From Phenylobacterium glaciei (GTDB lineage: Bacteria > Pseudomonadota > Alphaproteobacteria > Caulobacterales > Caulobacteraceae), in the NCBI RefSeq assembly GCF_016772415.1, contig NZ_JAGSGD010000001.1:3063501-3127500 (forward strand): a DNA stretch of 64,000 nucleotides, given 5' to 3'. Within the stretch, counting starts at the first letter, position 1. Every line of letters starts with the position of its first letter. Below, one piece after another: positions 25,799-34,973 of the stretch. Below the pieces are notes generated by a model. The model was not told the DNA's origin, made no database searches, and saw only the letters and a list, made by a program, of their open reading frames with translations. A program made the position numbers and the translations under genes.

Positions 25799-27886
25799 TC
25801 AGATCATCTGGGTAAGGACGTCGAACAGCTCCTTGGCGGCCTGCACCATGCGGGCCGAAGCGTTGAACGCCTGTTGGTAGGTGGTGAGGCGCACGAGCTC
25901 CTCATCGAGGTTGACGCCTTCCACCGACTGGCGCCGCGCCGTGGCCTCAGTGGACACCGAATCGGCGGACTGCTTGCGGGTGTCGGCGGCCTGGGAGCGG
26001 CGGCCGATGGAGCCGCCGAACTCCGCGGCGTACCGCGAGACGGTCATGGTCACCGCCCCCAGTTCGCCGGCGGCGTTGAAGCCGGTGGCGACGTCGCCGG
26101 AGTCGGCGATGGCCAGGGCGCCCCGTCCATCGCCGGGGCGCAGGGAGGCCGCCGGCGGGGTCACGGTCAGATCGAGCTTGCCCAGCGCCAGTTTCATCGG
26201 GTTGGAGATCAGCGCCTGATCGACGGTGAAACGCCCGGCCCGCGAGGACCGCTCGCTGACGCCCAGGCCGAACAACTGGCTGAGCGAGGCGCCGTCGGTT
26301 CCCCGCTTGGTGTCGTCCTTGGCGATGGCCAGACGGACGTCGCCGCCGCCGTTGCCGCTGAAGCTCAGCTTGCCGTTGGCGTCGAGGGCGAAGGTCCCAT
26401 AGAGCCCGACGCCGGTGGAGCTGGCGTTCAGGGTGTCCAGCAGGTCCTGCATCGTGCCGGCCGGCGGCATGGCGATGGAGATGTCGCGCAGCGGACGGCC
26501 GTCGGCCTGGGAGAGGCTGAACTTGATCACGTCGCCCGGCGTGAAGCCGTGGTCGTCGGAGACCTTCAGGCCCGTCTCGTAGTTGGTCACCCCGCTGGAG
26601 CGAACAAGGTCGTTGAGGCCGAAGAAGTGGGAGAAGGCCCGGCCGGCCTTCATCGAGGTGCCTTCGTCGATGGCGACCCCGGAGCCCGAGGCCGCGGTGA
26701 TGCTGAGCTGGCCGCCGCTGAAGCTGGCCGTCGCCGCCCCGCCGAGGGCGTTGTTCAGGTCGGCCAGGAAGTCGCCGGTGAACGAGCCGCCCGGCGTCAT
26801 GGTCTGAGCATCGAAGTCGATGGCCACGGTGCCCTGCACGACGCCGGTCGTCTGATCGACGATGGCGATGGTGGAGGTCCCGGTGAAGTTGGCGATGCCC
26901 GACTGCAGGTCGGTGCCGATGTTGCGCCCGGTCAGGGTGGTGGGCGGCGGCATGGCGGCGTTGGCGTTGTGCGCCGCGTTGAGCTTTTCCGTCACCCGGC
27001 TGACGAACTCGCCCAGCTGGTCCGACAGGCCCGGCAGGGTCTCATCACGCAGATCCATCAGCCCGCGCAGGTCGCCGCTGCTGATGGTGATGGGCTGAGG
27101 CTGGCCGACGCCGCCGGTCGGTTCGATGGCGACATAGGAAGAGGTGGTGTCGGTGCGGTTGTAGCTGAGCTTGGCGGCGTTATCGCCGGCCAGCAGATAG
27201 CCCTCCGCCGAGCGGAGGGTGACGCCGCCCTGGGTCCGCTGCTGAACCTGCACATTCATGATGGTCGACAGTTCGTCGATCAGCTGGCTCTGGATGTTTT
27301 CCGAGCCCGAGGCGTCGGCATTGGCCAGGTTGGCGCGGCTGACATCGGAGTTCAGGCGGTTGATCTGCGCCAGCAGGTCATTGGCGCGGTCAATGTCGGC
27401 CTTGGCCTGGGCGTCGACGGTGCTCCCGAGGTCATTGATATGGGTGTTGATACGGCTGGCTTCGCTCAGGAAATCGCTGACGTTGGAAATCGCCTGACTG
27501 CGCAGCAGGCTTGAGGACGGGTCGTCGGAGGCCGCGGAAAAGGCAGAGTAGATTTTGTCCATGCGCGAGAAGAAGAAGTTCGCGCTGGAGGGGTCGCCGA
27601 ACAGGCTCTGGGCGTTGTCGAGATATTCCGACATCGTGCCCCAGCGCTTGGAGTCCGAGGTGGCCGACAGGGTGGCCATCTGCAGGTACTGGTCGGTGAT
27701 CCGCTTGACGCCGGAAACCTCGACGCCCATCCCCATGCCGCCGACCACCAGGGGCTTCTGGTCGATGGTCTTGCGGACGTAGCCCGGCGTGTTGACGTTG
27801 GCGATGTTGTCCGAGGTGGTCCGCAGGCCCGCCTGCGCGGCCTGCAGGCCCGAGGCCGCGGTCTTCAGGGAAATCGTCAGAGACAT
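25799..27886 (-). CDS. flgK: flagellar hook-associated protein 1
   Basis: The 695-residue protein is FlgK, the hook-filament junction protein. Its N-terminus (SGLQAAQAGLRTTSDNIANV, NTPGYVRKT) is the flagellar rod/hook family motif. The C-terminus (SVEGVNLDEELVRLTTYQQA, FNASARMVQAAKELFDVL) is the matching coiled-coil partner. It starts at ATG 27886 after a good GGAGGG element seven bases away. It is divergent from fliK across a 422-bp region that holds candidate sigma-54 promoters for both directions. Confidence 0.96.
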   Translation of the reverse strand: MSLTISLKTAASGLQAAQAGLRTTSDNIANVNTPGYVRKTIDQKPLVVGGMGMGVEVSGVKRITDQYLQMATLSATSDSKRWGTMSEYLDNAQSLFGDPSSANFFFSRMDKIYSAFSAASDDPSSSLLRSQAISNVSDFLSEASRINTHINDLGSTVDAQAKADIDRANDLLAQINRLNSDVSRANLANADASGSENIQSQLIDELSTIMNVQVQQRTQGGVTLRSAEGYLLAGDNAAKLSYNRTDTTSSYVAIEPTGGVGQPQPITISSGDLRGLMDLRDETLPGLSDQLGEFVSRVTEKLNAAHNANAAMPPPTTLTGRNIGTDLQSGIANFTGTSTIAIVDQTTGVVQGTVAIDFDAQTMTPGGSFTGDFLADLNNALGGAATASFSGGQLSITAASGSGVAIDEGTSMKAGRAFSHFFGLNDLVRSSGVTNYETGLKVSDDHGFTPGDVIKFSLSQADGRPLRDISIAMPPAGTMQDLLDTLNASSTGVGLYGTFALDANGKLSFSGNGGGDVRLAIAKDDTKRGTDGASLSQLFGLGVSERSSRAGRFTVDQALISNPMKLALGKLDLTVTPPAASLRPGDGRGALAIADSGDVATGFNAAGELGAVTMTVSRYAAEFGGSIGRRSQAADTRKQSADSVSTEATARRQSVEGVNLDEELVRLTTYQQAFNASARMVQAAKELFDVLTQMI

Positions 27887-28032
27887 CTCTTAGCCCTCCA
27901 CCCGGCAAAGCCTGTCGCCCGACCCGGCCAAATCTGCCGGTAGTCTGGGGAACGCCCGCGCGTAGGGCCGAAATTTGTTCAACATTTTCAATGTGGTCCC
28001 TTTGGGGTCCCGATCAGCTTGCAATCTGGGGC

Positions 28033-28047
28033 GCAAGACCGGCGCCA
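28033..28047 (-). promoter_or_regulatory. candidate sigma-54 promoter for flgK-flgL
   Basis: On the minus strand TGGCGCCGGTCTTGC matches the TGGCACG-N4-TTGC consensus with correct -24/-12 spacing. The predicted start is near 28021, giving a leader of about 135 bases before flgK. Confidence 0.55.
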
Positions 28048-28222
28048 GTTTTGGTTAACGCTGGCCAGAGACGCCCGGCGAGGCCGGCAGGAGGGGGGCG
28101 GCAGGGACGACCTATCAACCCGGCAAGGCTCGGCAAAAAGCGCCGCGACAGCCTGTCGGCGCCCTGCGGCGACCGATCACAAAGTCTTTTGAAAACAATA
28201 CCCTAAAGCCTTTTTTCCAAAA

Positions 28223-28238
28223 TGGCGCGGAGGTTGCT
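28223..28238 (+). promoter_or_regulatory. candidate sigma-54 promoter for fliK-flgD-flgE
   Basis: TGGCGCGGAGGTTGCT matches the sigma-54 consensus closely (one transition in the -24 box). The predicted start near 28249 lies 60 bp before the fliK ATG at 28309 and argues against longer fliK starts, such as the ATG at 28252. Confidence 0.65.
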
Positions 28239-28308
28239 GAGCAGGTTCGGAATGAACGCGGCGCAGCAGGCGCTTCCTCACAGATCGTCCCCTGGACACC
28301 CCGACCTC

Positions 28309-29880
28309 ATGACCGCGCCGCTCAACGCCTCGACCCTTCAGCCCGCCGCCGCCACCGGCGCGGTGACCGGCCTGTTCGGCGCCGCGTCTCAGGGTCCGAT
28401 GGCGGGCTTCGAGGCCCTGCTCACCGCTTTCTTTGGAAACCAGGGCGCGGGCGAGCCCATCCTGGGCGCCGACGGCAAGCCGGTCTCCAAGACCGCCGCC
28501 GGCGCGGCCAAGGAGGCCAAGACGGCGAAGGACGGCAAGGCCGCCCCCGAGGCCACCGACACCGCCACGCCCTCCACCGACGCCCAGATCCTGGCCGCCC
28601 TGCTGGCCCAGCCCATCACCGCGCCGATCCCCGTCGCGGCCACCGTTGTCGCCGATGATGCGGCCACCGGCGGCGGCGCGCCCGCCCCCTCGGCCTTTGC
28701 CCCGCAACTTCCCGCGGCTGACGCCGCGCTGGCCCAGGCGCAAGCCGGACCGGCCGCGAAGACCGCCGACACCAAGACCGCAAAGGCCGCCGCCGCCGAG
28801 ACCGAGACCGCCAAGGCTCTCGACGACGCCGCCGCGACTGCGCCTGCGGATGACACGGCCGCGACGGCGGCCGCCGCCGCCTTCGACGCCAGCAAACCCG
28901 CCGCCGCTCGCCAGGCGGCCACCGCCGCCGCACCGGCCTCTCCGGAAGCCCCCACGCCCCGCACCTCGGCCCCGCCGCCCGCCGCCCTCGCCGCAGCCGC
29001 CGCCGTCGCCGCACCGCCGCCAGCGCCGGTCACCGAGGCCGCCGAAGTCGCGGTCGCCGCCAACACCTCTCTCGTCGCGGAAGCCGCCGAGGCCGCCGCG
29101 ACCCCGACCGACACCGCCCCCGCGACCCCAACCGCCGCGCCGAAGGCCAAGACCACCGCGCGCGCCGCCCGCAACGAAGCCGGTGTCCACACCGACGCCG
29201 CCGCCACAGCGACGGTGTCCAGCGCCGATCCGCTGACCGCCAAGGCCGTCGCCCACACCGAGACCGCCGCGACCTTCGACTCCGGATCGGAGGGCAAGCG
29301 CGAAGAGGTCGCGGTGGCGGTAGAGGCCAAGGCCGACGTCGACACCGGCCAGCCCGCCGCCCCCAATGTCGCCGACGCCGCGGCCGCCGCGTCCACCGCG
29401 GCCCCTGCCGAGATGCGCGCAGGCCCGCAGACCGTCGCCCACCTCGCCGCCCAGATCGTCAAGAAGCTGGAGGGCCGCTCCACCCAGTTCGATGTGGCCC
29501 TCAACCCCGAGGGCCTCGGCCGCGTGGACGTCCGCATCGAGATCGGCGCCCAGGGTCGGCTGACCGCCTCCATGTCCTTCGAGAACCCCCAGGCCGCGGC
29601 CGAGCTGCGCACCCGGGCGGGCGAACTCCAGAAGGCGCTGGAACAGGCCGGCTTCGACATCAGCGGCGGCATCCGCTTCGACGTCGCCGCCGACCGCGGC
29701 CAGGGCCAGGCTGGTCAGGGCCAGTTCGGCCAGGACAATTCCAACAACGGCGGCGCCTCGCGCGGCCGGGCCTTCCAGGCGGCGCTCGACAGCGCCGACC
29801 AGACGGCCGACGCGGCGCTCTCGGGCGCCCTCAACCTCCAGCGCCGGACCCTGGTGTCCGGCGTCGACGTGCGAATTTAG
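28309..29880 (+). CDS. fliK: flagellar hook-length control protein
   Basis: The 523-residue protein has a long, low-complexity alanine/proline/threonine-rich region (about residues 35-370) typical of the flexible ruler part of FliK. It ends in a conserved Flg_hook domain (LEGRSTQFDVALNPEGLGRV, DVRIEIGAQGRLTASMSFEN, LQKALEQAGFDISGG). FliK measures hook length and switches export specificity. The start at MTAPLN is supported by the predicted sigma-54 transcription start at about 28249. It lies ten bases upstream of flgD. Confidence 0.9.
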   Translation: MTAPLNASTLQPAAATGAVTGLFGAASQGPMAGFEALLTAFFGNQGAGEPILGADGKPVSKTAAGAAKEAKTAKDGKAAPEATDTATPSTDAQILAALLAQPITAPIPVAATVVADDAATGGGAPAPSAFAPQLPAADAALAQAQAGPAAKTADTKTAKAAAAETETAKALDDAAATAPADDTAATAAAAAFDASKPAAARQAATAAAPASPEAPTPRTSAPPPAALAAAAAVAAPPPAPVTEAAEVAVAANTSLVAEAAEAAATPTDTAPATPTAAPKAKTTARAARNEAGVHTDAAATATVSSADPLTAKAVAHTETAATFDSGSEGKREEVAVAVEAKADVDTGQPAAPNVADAAAAASTAAPAEMRAGPQTVAHLAAQIVKKLEGRSTQFDVALNPEGLGRVDVRIEIGAQGRLTASMSFENPQAAAELRTRAGELQKALEQAGFDISGGIRFDVAADRGQGQAGQGQFGQDNSNNGGASRGRAFQAALDSADQTADAALSGALNLQRRTLVSGVDVRI

Positions 29881-29890
29881 GGAGCGTCAG

Positions 29891-30613
29891 ATGGTAGATG
29901 CAGTCGCCGGCGCCGCCGCAACCCAGACCACCACCCAGACAGGGACCAAGCGCCTTGCCGAGAGCTTCGACACCTTCCTCAACCTGCTGACCACGCAGTT
30001 GAAGAACCAGGACCCGCTCTCGCCCCTGGACTCCAACCAGTTCACCCAGCAGCTCGTCCAGATGACCGGCGTGGAGCAGCAGCTCTACGGCAACCAGCTG
30101 ATGGAGAAGCTGGTGGCCAACACCGGCAGCGGCATCTCCACCGCCGTGGCCCTGATCGGCAAGGATGTCCAGGCCGGCACAGCCGACAACGCCATCAAGG
30201 ACGGCAAAGCGACCTGGAACTACAACCTCAACCGCGCCGCCAATGACCTGAAGCTCGAGGTCGTCGATTCCAAGGGCCGCACGGTCTACAGCGAAGCCCC
30301 CAGCGACATGAAGGCCGGGGACCACGCCTTCAACTGGAACGGCAAGGACAACAGCGGCAAGCAGCTGGACGACGGTGGCCCCTACACCCTGAAGGTCACG
30401 GCCAAGGACAGCGCCGGGACAGCGGTCATCTCCAAGATCAGCATCCAGGGGGTCGTCACCGGCGTCGAGCAGGTCGACGGCAAGACCCTGATCACCCTCA
30501 ACGGCGCCAAGATTCCCTGGGAGACGGTGACCTCGATCAACAACGTCGTCGCCCCGATCACCAAGACCCAAAACGACAACACCCCAGTCCCGGACACCGA
30601 AGCGGCCGCCTAA
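29891..30613 (+). CDS. flgD: flagellar hook capping protein
   Basis: This 240-residue protein is FlgD, the scaffold that caps the growing hook. It has the N-terminal FlgD motif (FDTFLNLLTTQLKNQDPLSP, then LDSNQFTQQLVQMTGVEQQL). An FlgD Ig-like/tudor region follows (DHAFNWNGKDNSGKQLDDGG, YTLKVTAKDSAG). It is ten bases after fliK and 57 bases before flgE, so it is probably part of the same operon. Confidence 0.95.
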   Translation: MVDAVAGAAATQTTTQTGTKRLAESFDTFLNLLTTQLKNQDPLSPLDSNQFTQQLVQMTGVEQQLYGNQLMEKLVANTGSGISTAVALIGKDVQAGTADNAIKDGKATWNYNLNRAANDLKLEVVDSKGRTVYSEAPSDMKAGDHAFNWNGKDNSGKQLDDGGPYTLKVTAKDSAGTAVISKISIQGVVTGVEQVDGKTLITLNGAKIPWETVTSINNVVAPITKTQNDNTPVPDTEAAA

Positions 30614-30670
30614 GGCGGCTCAGCTCCCCCATCCTTTGCGGCCTCCGCAGTACGAAAGAAGGCAAATCCC

Positions 30671-32062
30671 ATGAGCATCAACAGTGCCATGCTCGCCGGC
30701 GTCTCGGGCCTGGTGTCGAACTCGTCGGCCCTGGCCGCGATCTCCGACAACATCGCCAACGTCAACACCACCGCCTACAAGCGCAACCAGGTGAACTTCG
30801 CCAACGTGGTGACCGCCCAGGCCGTGAAGGGCCGCTATTCGGCCGGCGGCGTGCAGGCGGTGACCCGCCAGTTCGTTGGCCAGCAGGGCCTGATCACCAG
30901 CGCATCGTCGCCCACCGACCTCGGCATTTCCGGCGACGGCTTCTTCGTCGTCACCCAGAAGGCCACGGGCCTGACCGCCGCCGACAACCGCTCCTTCACC
31001 CGCTCGGGCTCGTTCAGCGTCGACGCCGACGGCTTCATGGTCAATGACGCCAAGCTCTACTTGCAGGGCTGGAAGGTGAAGGATGACGGCACGATGGACA
31101 TCAATCCGTCGGACCTGACCAAGCTGGAGCCGATCAACGTCAAGAACCTGGGCGCCGCGGTCCGGCCGACCGGCAACATCGTGGTCAACGCCAACGTCGA
31201 CAAGCGCCTGCCCACCGCCCAGGTGGATCTGACGGCCTATGACCCCACCGCCCAGGCGACCAGCATGGCCGGCTACGCCGACGGGCAGAACACCGTTTAC
31301 AAGCCCGACTTCACCATCGAGATGAACATCATCGACTCCGTGGGCGGCGCGCACAAGGTCGCCATGTCGTTCATCCACGACCCGGCGGTGACCAACGAGT
31401 TCAAGGCCGAGATCTACACGGTCCCGGGCTCCGACATCGACACGGGCACCACCTCGGGCCTGATTTCTTCGGGCACCGTGCGGTTCACCGCCACCGGCGC
31501 GTTCGACAAAGCCAACTCCACCGTGTTCGGGGCCTTGAACGCCACCCCGAAGATCGTGATCGGCGACTCCGCGGGCGGCGCCTCGCCAGCTTGGGCGACC
31601 GCGCTGGGCATCACCGGCCAGACCATCAACTTCGACCTCGACCGGCTGGCCTCGCGCCCCGACACCTCCTCGGTGACCCAGGTGAACTCCGACGGCGCCA
31701 GCGTCGGCAACGTGGTGGGCGTCGAAGTCGACGAGAACGGCGTGGTCTCGGCCATCTTCGACAACTCCGAAATCCGCCAGGTCGCCAAGATCGCCCTGGC
31801 CACCTTCCCGAACCCGGACGGCCTGACCCCGGTCAGCGGCAACGCCTACCGCCCCACGATCCAGAGCGGCGAGTTCGTCCTGAAGGAGCCCACCGTCGCC
31901 GGCGCCGGTCAGATCGCCTCCTCTACCCTGGAAGCCTCCACTGTCGACTTGTCGGCGGAGTTCACGGGACTGATCTCGACGCAGAAAGCTTACTCCGCAT
32001 CCTCGAAGATCATCACCACTGCCGACCAGATGCTAGAAGAATTGATCAACATTAAGAGATAA
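30671..32062 (+). CDS. flgE: flagellar hook protein
   Basis: The 463-residue hook subunit begins with the rod/hook motif MSINSAMLAGVSGLVSNSSA and LAAISDNIANVNTTAYKRNQ. The conserved SPTDLGISGDGFFVVTQK and the C-terminal helix SAEFTGLISTQKAYSASSKI and TTADQMLEELINIKR are present. It is shorter than the hook protein of Caulobacter crescentus as I recall it, by loss in the outer domains. A good AGAAGG element precedes the start. It is the last structural gene of the hook operon and is followed by sciP. Confidence 0.95.
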   Translation: MSINSAMLAGVSGLVSNSSALAAISDNIANVNTTAYKRNQVNFANVVTAQAVKGRYSAGGVQAVTRQFVGQQGLITSASSPTDLGISGDGFFVVTQKATGLTAADNRSFTRSGSFSVDADGFMVNDAKLYLQGWKVKDDGTMDINPSDLTKLEPINVKNLGAAVRPTGNIVVNANVDKRLPTAQVDLTAYDPTAQATSMAGYADGQNTVYKPDFTIEMNIIDSVGGAHKVAMSFIHDPAVTNEFKAEIYTVPGSDIDTGTTSGLISSGTVRFTATGAFDKANSTVFGALNATPKIVIGDSAGGASPAWATALGITGQTINFDLDRLASRPDTSSVTQVNSDGASVGNVVGVEVDENGVVSAIFDNSEIRQVAKIALATFPNPDGLTPVSGNAYRPTIQSGEFVLKEPTVAGAGQIASSTLEASTVDLSAEFTGLISTQKAYSASSKIITTADQMLEELINIKR

Positions 32063-32071
32063 GTCTTGGCG

Positions 32072-32086
32072 TTAATCAGCTTTAAC
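32072..32086. promoter_or_regulatory. possible CtrA-like half sites before sciP
   Basis: TTAATCAGCTTTAAC has two TTAA half-sites separated by six bases, one short of the usual TTAA-N7-TTAA CtrA box. It lies ten bases after flgE and about 145 bases before sciP. It is weak evidence. Confidence 0.3.
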
Positions 32087-32229
32087 TGGCGATGACAACT
32101 TAGACTGTACCGTTTTAGTACATGGGGGAGTGCATGATTAGGTCTTTCTTTACTATTGCGATTCACCGGCTGTTATGGCCTGCGTCGTATAGTCCCTCCG
32201 AATTGTGATGGTGGGAAAGGCGTAAAGCC

Positions 32230-32520
32230 ATGTTGCAACAACAACAGCAGACCCGGACGAACAGCCGCGGCGAGCCCTATGTGATCGGTCCGACGGGGGT
32301 TCCCCTGACGATCGCCGATCTGCCTCCGGTGGATACCGGGCGCTGGGTCATCCGGCGGAAGGCCGAGGTGGTCGCTGCGGTGCGCGGCGGGCTGCTGACG
32401 CTCGACGAGGCCTGTGAACGTTACTCTCTGACCAACGAGGAATTCCTCGCCTGGCAGAAATCGATCGACCGCCATGGTCTGGCGGGCCTGCGGACCACGC
32501 GTCTGCAACAGTATCGCTGA
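32230..32520 (+). CDS. sciP: SciP-type CtrA inhibitor (DUF1153)
   Basis: This 96-residue protein matches SciP, the DUF1153 helix-turn-helix protein that binds CtrA and blocks its activation of transcription in G1 cells. Hallmarks are YVIGPTGVPLTIADLPPVDT, RWVIRRKAEVVAAVRGGLL, LDEACERYSLTNEEFLAWQ and HGLAGLRTTRLQQYR. A glutamine-rich start (MLQQQQQTRT) precedes the domain. Its place right after flgE is the same as in Caulobacter crescentus, as I recall it. A strong hairpin follows the stop. Confidence 0.93.
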   Translation: MLQQQQQTRTNSRGEPYVIGPTGVPLTIADLPPVDTGRWVIRRKAEVVAAVRGGLLTLDEACERYSLTNEEFLAWQKSIDRHGLAGLRTTRLQQYR

Positions 32521-32550
32521 ACTCAACTCCCCCCAGATTGACGTTCGCGA

Positions 32551-32582
32551 TGCGGCCGCCCCGGGCAACCAGGGCGGCCGCA
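32551..32582 (+). terminator. hairpin terminator after sciP
   Basis: A perfect 11-bp stem (TGCGGCCGCCC and GGGCGGCCGCA) with a 10-base loop lies 30 bp after the sciP stop. It is followed by CCCGTTTC, a weak T-tract. Confidence 0.6.
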
Positions 32583-32660
32583 CCCGTTTCAGATCCATGT
32601 TCTCCGATGGCATGACTGTCGCACGCGTCAGCTCCAGCAAGGCCGTTGGAGGGGTTGGAC

Positions 32661-33059
32661 GTGTCGAAACAGGACGGAATGTGGTTCGGGTTGGCGGGCG
32701 CCCTGGTCTGGGGCGCGGCGACCCTCTTCTACGTGGTCTTCGCCAAGGGGGTGATCGAGCACGCCTTCTGGTTCTACGTCGTCAACGCCGCCCTGGTGGC
32801 CATGGCGCTGGGCCTGTTCTTCCACATCACCGCGCGTTTCCTGGCCACGCCGCGGCGTCAGCGCCGGCTGGCGGCCCTGATCTTCACCGCGCCAGGCCTG
32901 GTGGGCGCCATGCTGGTAGGGCTGAACTTCAGCAAACTCGTCCCCCAGCTGCCGCCCGAGAGCCACGGCCGCTATATCGCGCTGGTCCTGGTCGCCTACG
33001 CCATGATGATGGTCCAGGCGCTGGAGCCCAAGCCGAAGAAGGCCCTCGCCAGGACCTGA
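32661..33059 (+). CDS. four-helix membrane protein (possibly DUF5367-like)
   Basis: The 132-residue protein starts at GTG 32661, six bases after a strong GGAGGGG element. That makes this start better than the in-frame TTG at 32646. It has about four membrane helices (FGLAGALVWGAATLFYVVFA, AFWFYVVNAALVAMALGLFF, LAALIFTAPGLVGAMLVGLN and YIALVLVAYAMMMVQALEP). The pattern resembles DUF5367-type small membrane proteins. No function is known. Confidence 0.7.
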   Translation: MSKQDGMWFGLAGALVWGAATLFYVVFAKGVIEHAFWFYVVNAALVAMALGLFFHITARFLATPRRQRRLAALIFTAPGLVGAMLVGLNFSKLVPQLPPESHGRYIALVLVAYAMMMVQALEPKPKKALART

Positions 33060-33067
33060 CGTCGCCG

Positions 33068-33448
33068 TTAGCCCTTGGGCCAGGGGCTGAGGTCCGACAG
33101 CTTGCGGATTGTCACGGCGATCCGCTCCCGTTCCCCCGCCCGGCGCTCCACCAGCAGGCGGGCCACCTGGGCGTCGTCGTGGAAGGCGTAGCCCTTGATG
33201 GAATCCAGGATCGCCTTGGCCAGGTTGTCCAGGTCCATCCAGGGCGGATCGCCGACGTATTCCATGACGATCTCCACCGAGAACTCGCCCCAGGCCGGCC
33301 GCGACCCGCGCCAGGCCTTGCGGAAGAACTCGTGGATCAGCGGCTTGTAGATCTTGGCCTGGGTCGACAGGCCATCGACCATGACCTCCATCACCCCTTC
33401 GCTCTCGCGGGCGCGCACCTTGGCGTGATGGGTCCAGCCGTCATCCAT
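33068..33448 (-). CDS. RusA-like Holliday junction resolvase
   Basis: This 126-residue protein resembles RusA-family crossover junction endodeoxyribonucleases. It has the conserved acidic core WMDLDNLAKAILDSIKGYAF (Asp 72 and 74, Lys 78), followed by HDDAQVARLLVER. RusA is mostly carried by lambdoid prophages and some bacteria and cuts four-way DNA junctions. No other phage gene is seen nearby. A GAGGAG element lies just before its ATG. It converges with the membrane protein gene and is divergent from fumC. Confidence 0.85.
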   Translation of the reverse strand: MDDGWTHHAKVRARESEGVMEVMVDGLSTQAKIYKPLIHEFFRKAWRGSRPAWGEFSVEIVMEYVGDPPWMDLDNLAKAILDSIKGYAFHDDAQVARLLVERRAGERERIAVTIRKLSDLSPWPKG

Positions 33449-33544
33449 ACAGCTCCTCTTAGACAGCTTTAGGCGGCGCCAGAACCCTTGCGCTCCCGCC
33501 TCGCCCGTTTAAACCGGCGCAGCGATCTGACAGGAGGCTAGACC

Positions 33545-34936
33545 ATGACCACGAACCGCACCGAAACCGACACCTTCGGCCCGATCGAGGTCGCCTCCGA
33601 CGTCTATTGGGGCGCCCAGGCCCAGCGCAGCATCCAGAACTTCAAGATCGGCTGGGAGAAGCAGCCCCTCCCCGTCGTCCGCGCGCTCGGCATCGTCAAG
33701 CGCGCCGCCGCCGAGGCCAATATGGAGCTCGGCCGGCTGGATCCAAAGATCGGCGCGGCCATTATCGCCGCCGCCCAGGAAGTGATCGACGGCAAGTTGA
33801 ACGACCACTTCCCGCTCTCGGTCTGGCAGACCGGCTCCGGCACCCAGTCCAACATGAACGCCAACGAGGTGATCTCAAACCGCGCCATCGAGATGCTGGG
33901 CGGGGTGATGGGCTCTAAGAGCCCGGTCCACCCCAACGACCACGTCAATATGAGCCAGTCTTCCAACGACACCTATCCGACCGCCATGCACATCGCCTGC
34001 GCCGAGCAGGTGGCCAAGGAGGTCATGCCGGCGCTCGAACACCTGCACGCCGCGCTGAAGGTGAAGACCAAGGCCTTCGACCACATCATCAAGATCGGCC
34101 GCACCCACACCCAGGACGCCACCCCGCTCACATTGGGCCAGGAATTCTCCGGCTACACCCAGCAAGTGGCCAACGGCGTGCGGCGTATCAAGGACACGCT
34201 CTCAGGGCTCTATGAACTGGCCCAGGGCGGCACGGCCGTCGGCACCGGACTCAACGCGCCCGTCGGCTTCGCCGACCTGGTGGCCGCCAAGATCGCCGCC
34301 ATCACCCGCCTGCCCTTCGTCAGCGCGCCCAACAAGTTCGAAGCCCTGGCCGCACACGACGCCATGGTCTTCAGTCACGGCGCGCTCAACACCATGGCCG
34401 GCAGCCTGTTCAAGATCGCCAACGACATCCGCTTCCTGGGCTCCGGCCCGCGGTCGGGCCTGGGTGAACTGTCCCTGCCGGAGAACGAGCCGGGCTCCTC
34501 GATCATGCCGGGCAAGGTCAATCCGACCCAGTGCGAGGCCCTGACCATGGTCTGCACCCAGGTGTTCGGCAACAACGCCACCATGACCTTCGCCGGCGCC
34601 TCGGGGCACTTCGAGCTAAACGTCTTCAACCCGGTGATGGCCTACAATTTCCTGCAGTCCTGCCGCCTGATCGCCGACGCCGCCATCAGCTTCACCGACA
34701 ACTGCGTGGTGGGCATCGAGGCCCGCGAGGACAACATCAAGGCCGCCCTCGACCGCTCCCTGATGCTGGTCACCGCGCTGGCGCCCAAGATCGGCTACGA
34801 CGCCGCGGCCAAGATCGCCAAGACCGCCCACAAGAACGGCACCACCCTGCGTGAGGAAGCCGTCGGCGGCGGCTATGTCACCGACGCCGAGTTCGACGAG
34901 GTCGTGCGGCCCGAGAACATGATCCACCCGGGGTGA
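33545..34936 (+). CDS. fumC: class II fumarate hydratase
   Basis: The 463-residue enzyme is the iron-independent, oxygen-stable fumarase of the citric acid cycle. It has the active-site loops [35 protein letters not shown] and the family signature [16 protein letters not shown]. The C-terminal [17 protein letters not shown] region is typical of FumC. An AGGAGG element precedes its ATG. It is followed 37 bp later by a toxin-antitoxin pair on the same strand. Confidence 0.97.
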   Translation: MTTNRTETDTFGPIEVASDVYWGAQAQRSIQNFKIGWEKQPLPVVRALGIVKRAAAEANMELGRLDPKIGAAIIAAAQEVIDGKLNDHFPLSVWQTGSGTQSNMNANEVISNRAIEMLGGVMGSKSPVHPNDHVNMSQSSNDTYPTAMHIACAEQVAKEVMPALEHLHAALKVKTKAFDHIIKIGRTHTQDATPLTLGQEFSGYTQQVANGVRRIKDTLSGLYELAQGGTAVGTGLNAPVGFADLVAAKIAAITRLPFVSAPNKFEALAAHDAMVFSHGALNTMAGSLFKIANDIRFLGSGPRSGLGELSLPENEPGSSIMPGKVNPTQCEALTMVCTQVFGNNATMTFAGASGHFELNVFNPVMAYNFLQSCRLIADAAISFTDNCVVGIEAREDNIKAALDRSLMLVTALAPKIGYDAAAKIAKTAHKNGTTLREEAVGGGYVTDAEFDEVVRPENMIHPG

Positions 34937-34973
34937 TATTGGCGCTTGAGGCAATCGGCGTTACGCTCAGCCC

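Larger units (their letters stand above)
27887..28308. other. divergent flgK/fliK regulatory region
   Basis: The 422-bp spacer separates flgK from fliK. It contains a Shine-Dalgarno element for flgK, two sigma-54 promoter-like sequences facing outward, a lone TTAACG half-site at 28065, and AT-rich stretches near 27970 and 28190 (for example TTGTTCAACATTTTCAATG). Such AT-rich positions could bind integration host factor, as is usual for sigma-54 flagellar promoters. I see no convincing gene in it. Confidence 0.6.

Noticed and set aside
28429..29410. Alternative frames over the alanine/proline-rich part of fliK
   Set aside because: They are arginine/proline-rich shadows of a GC-rich low-complexity coding region.
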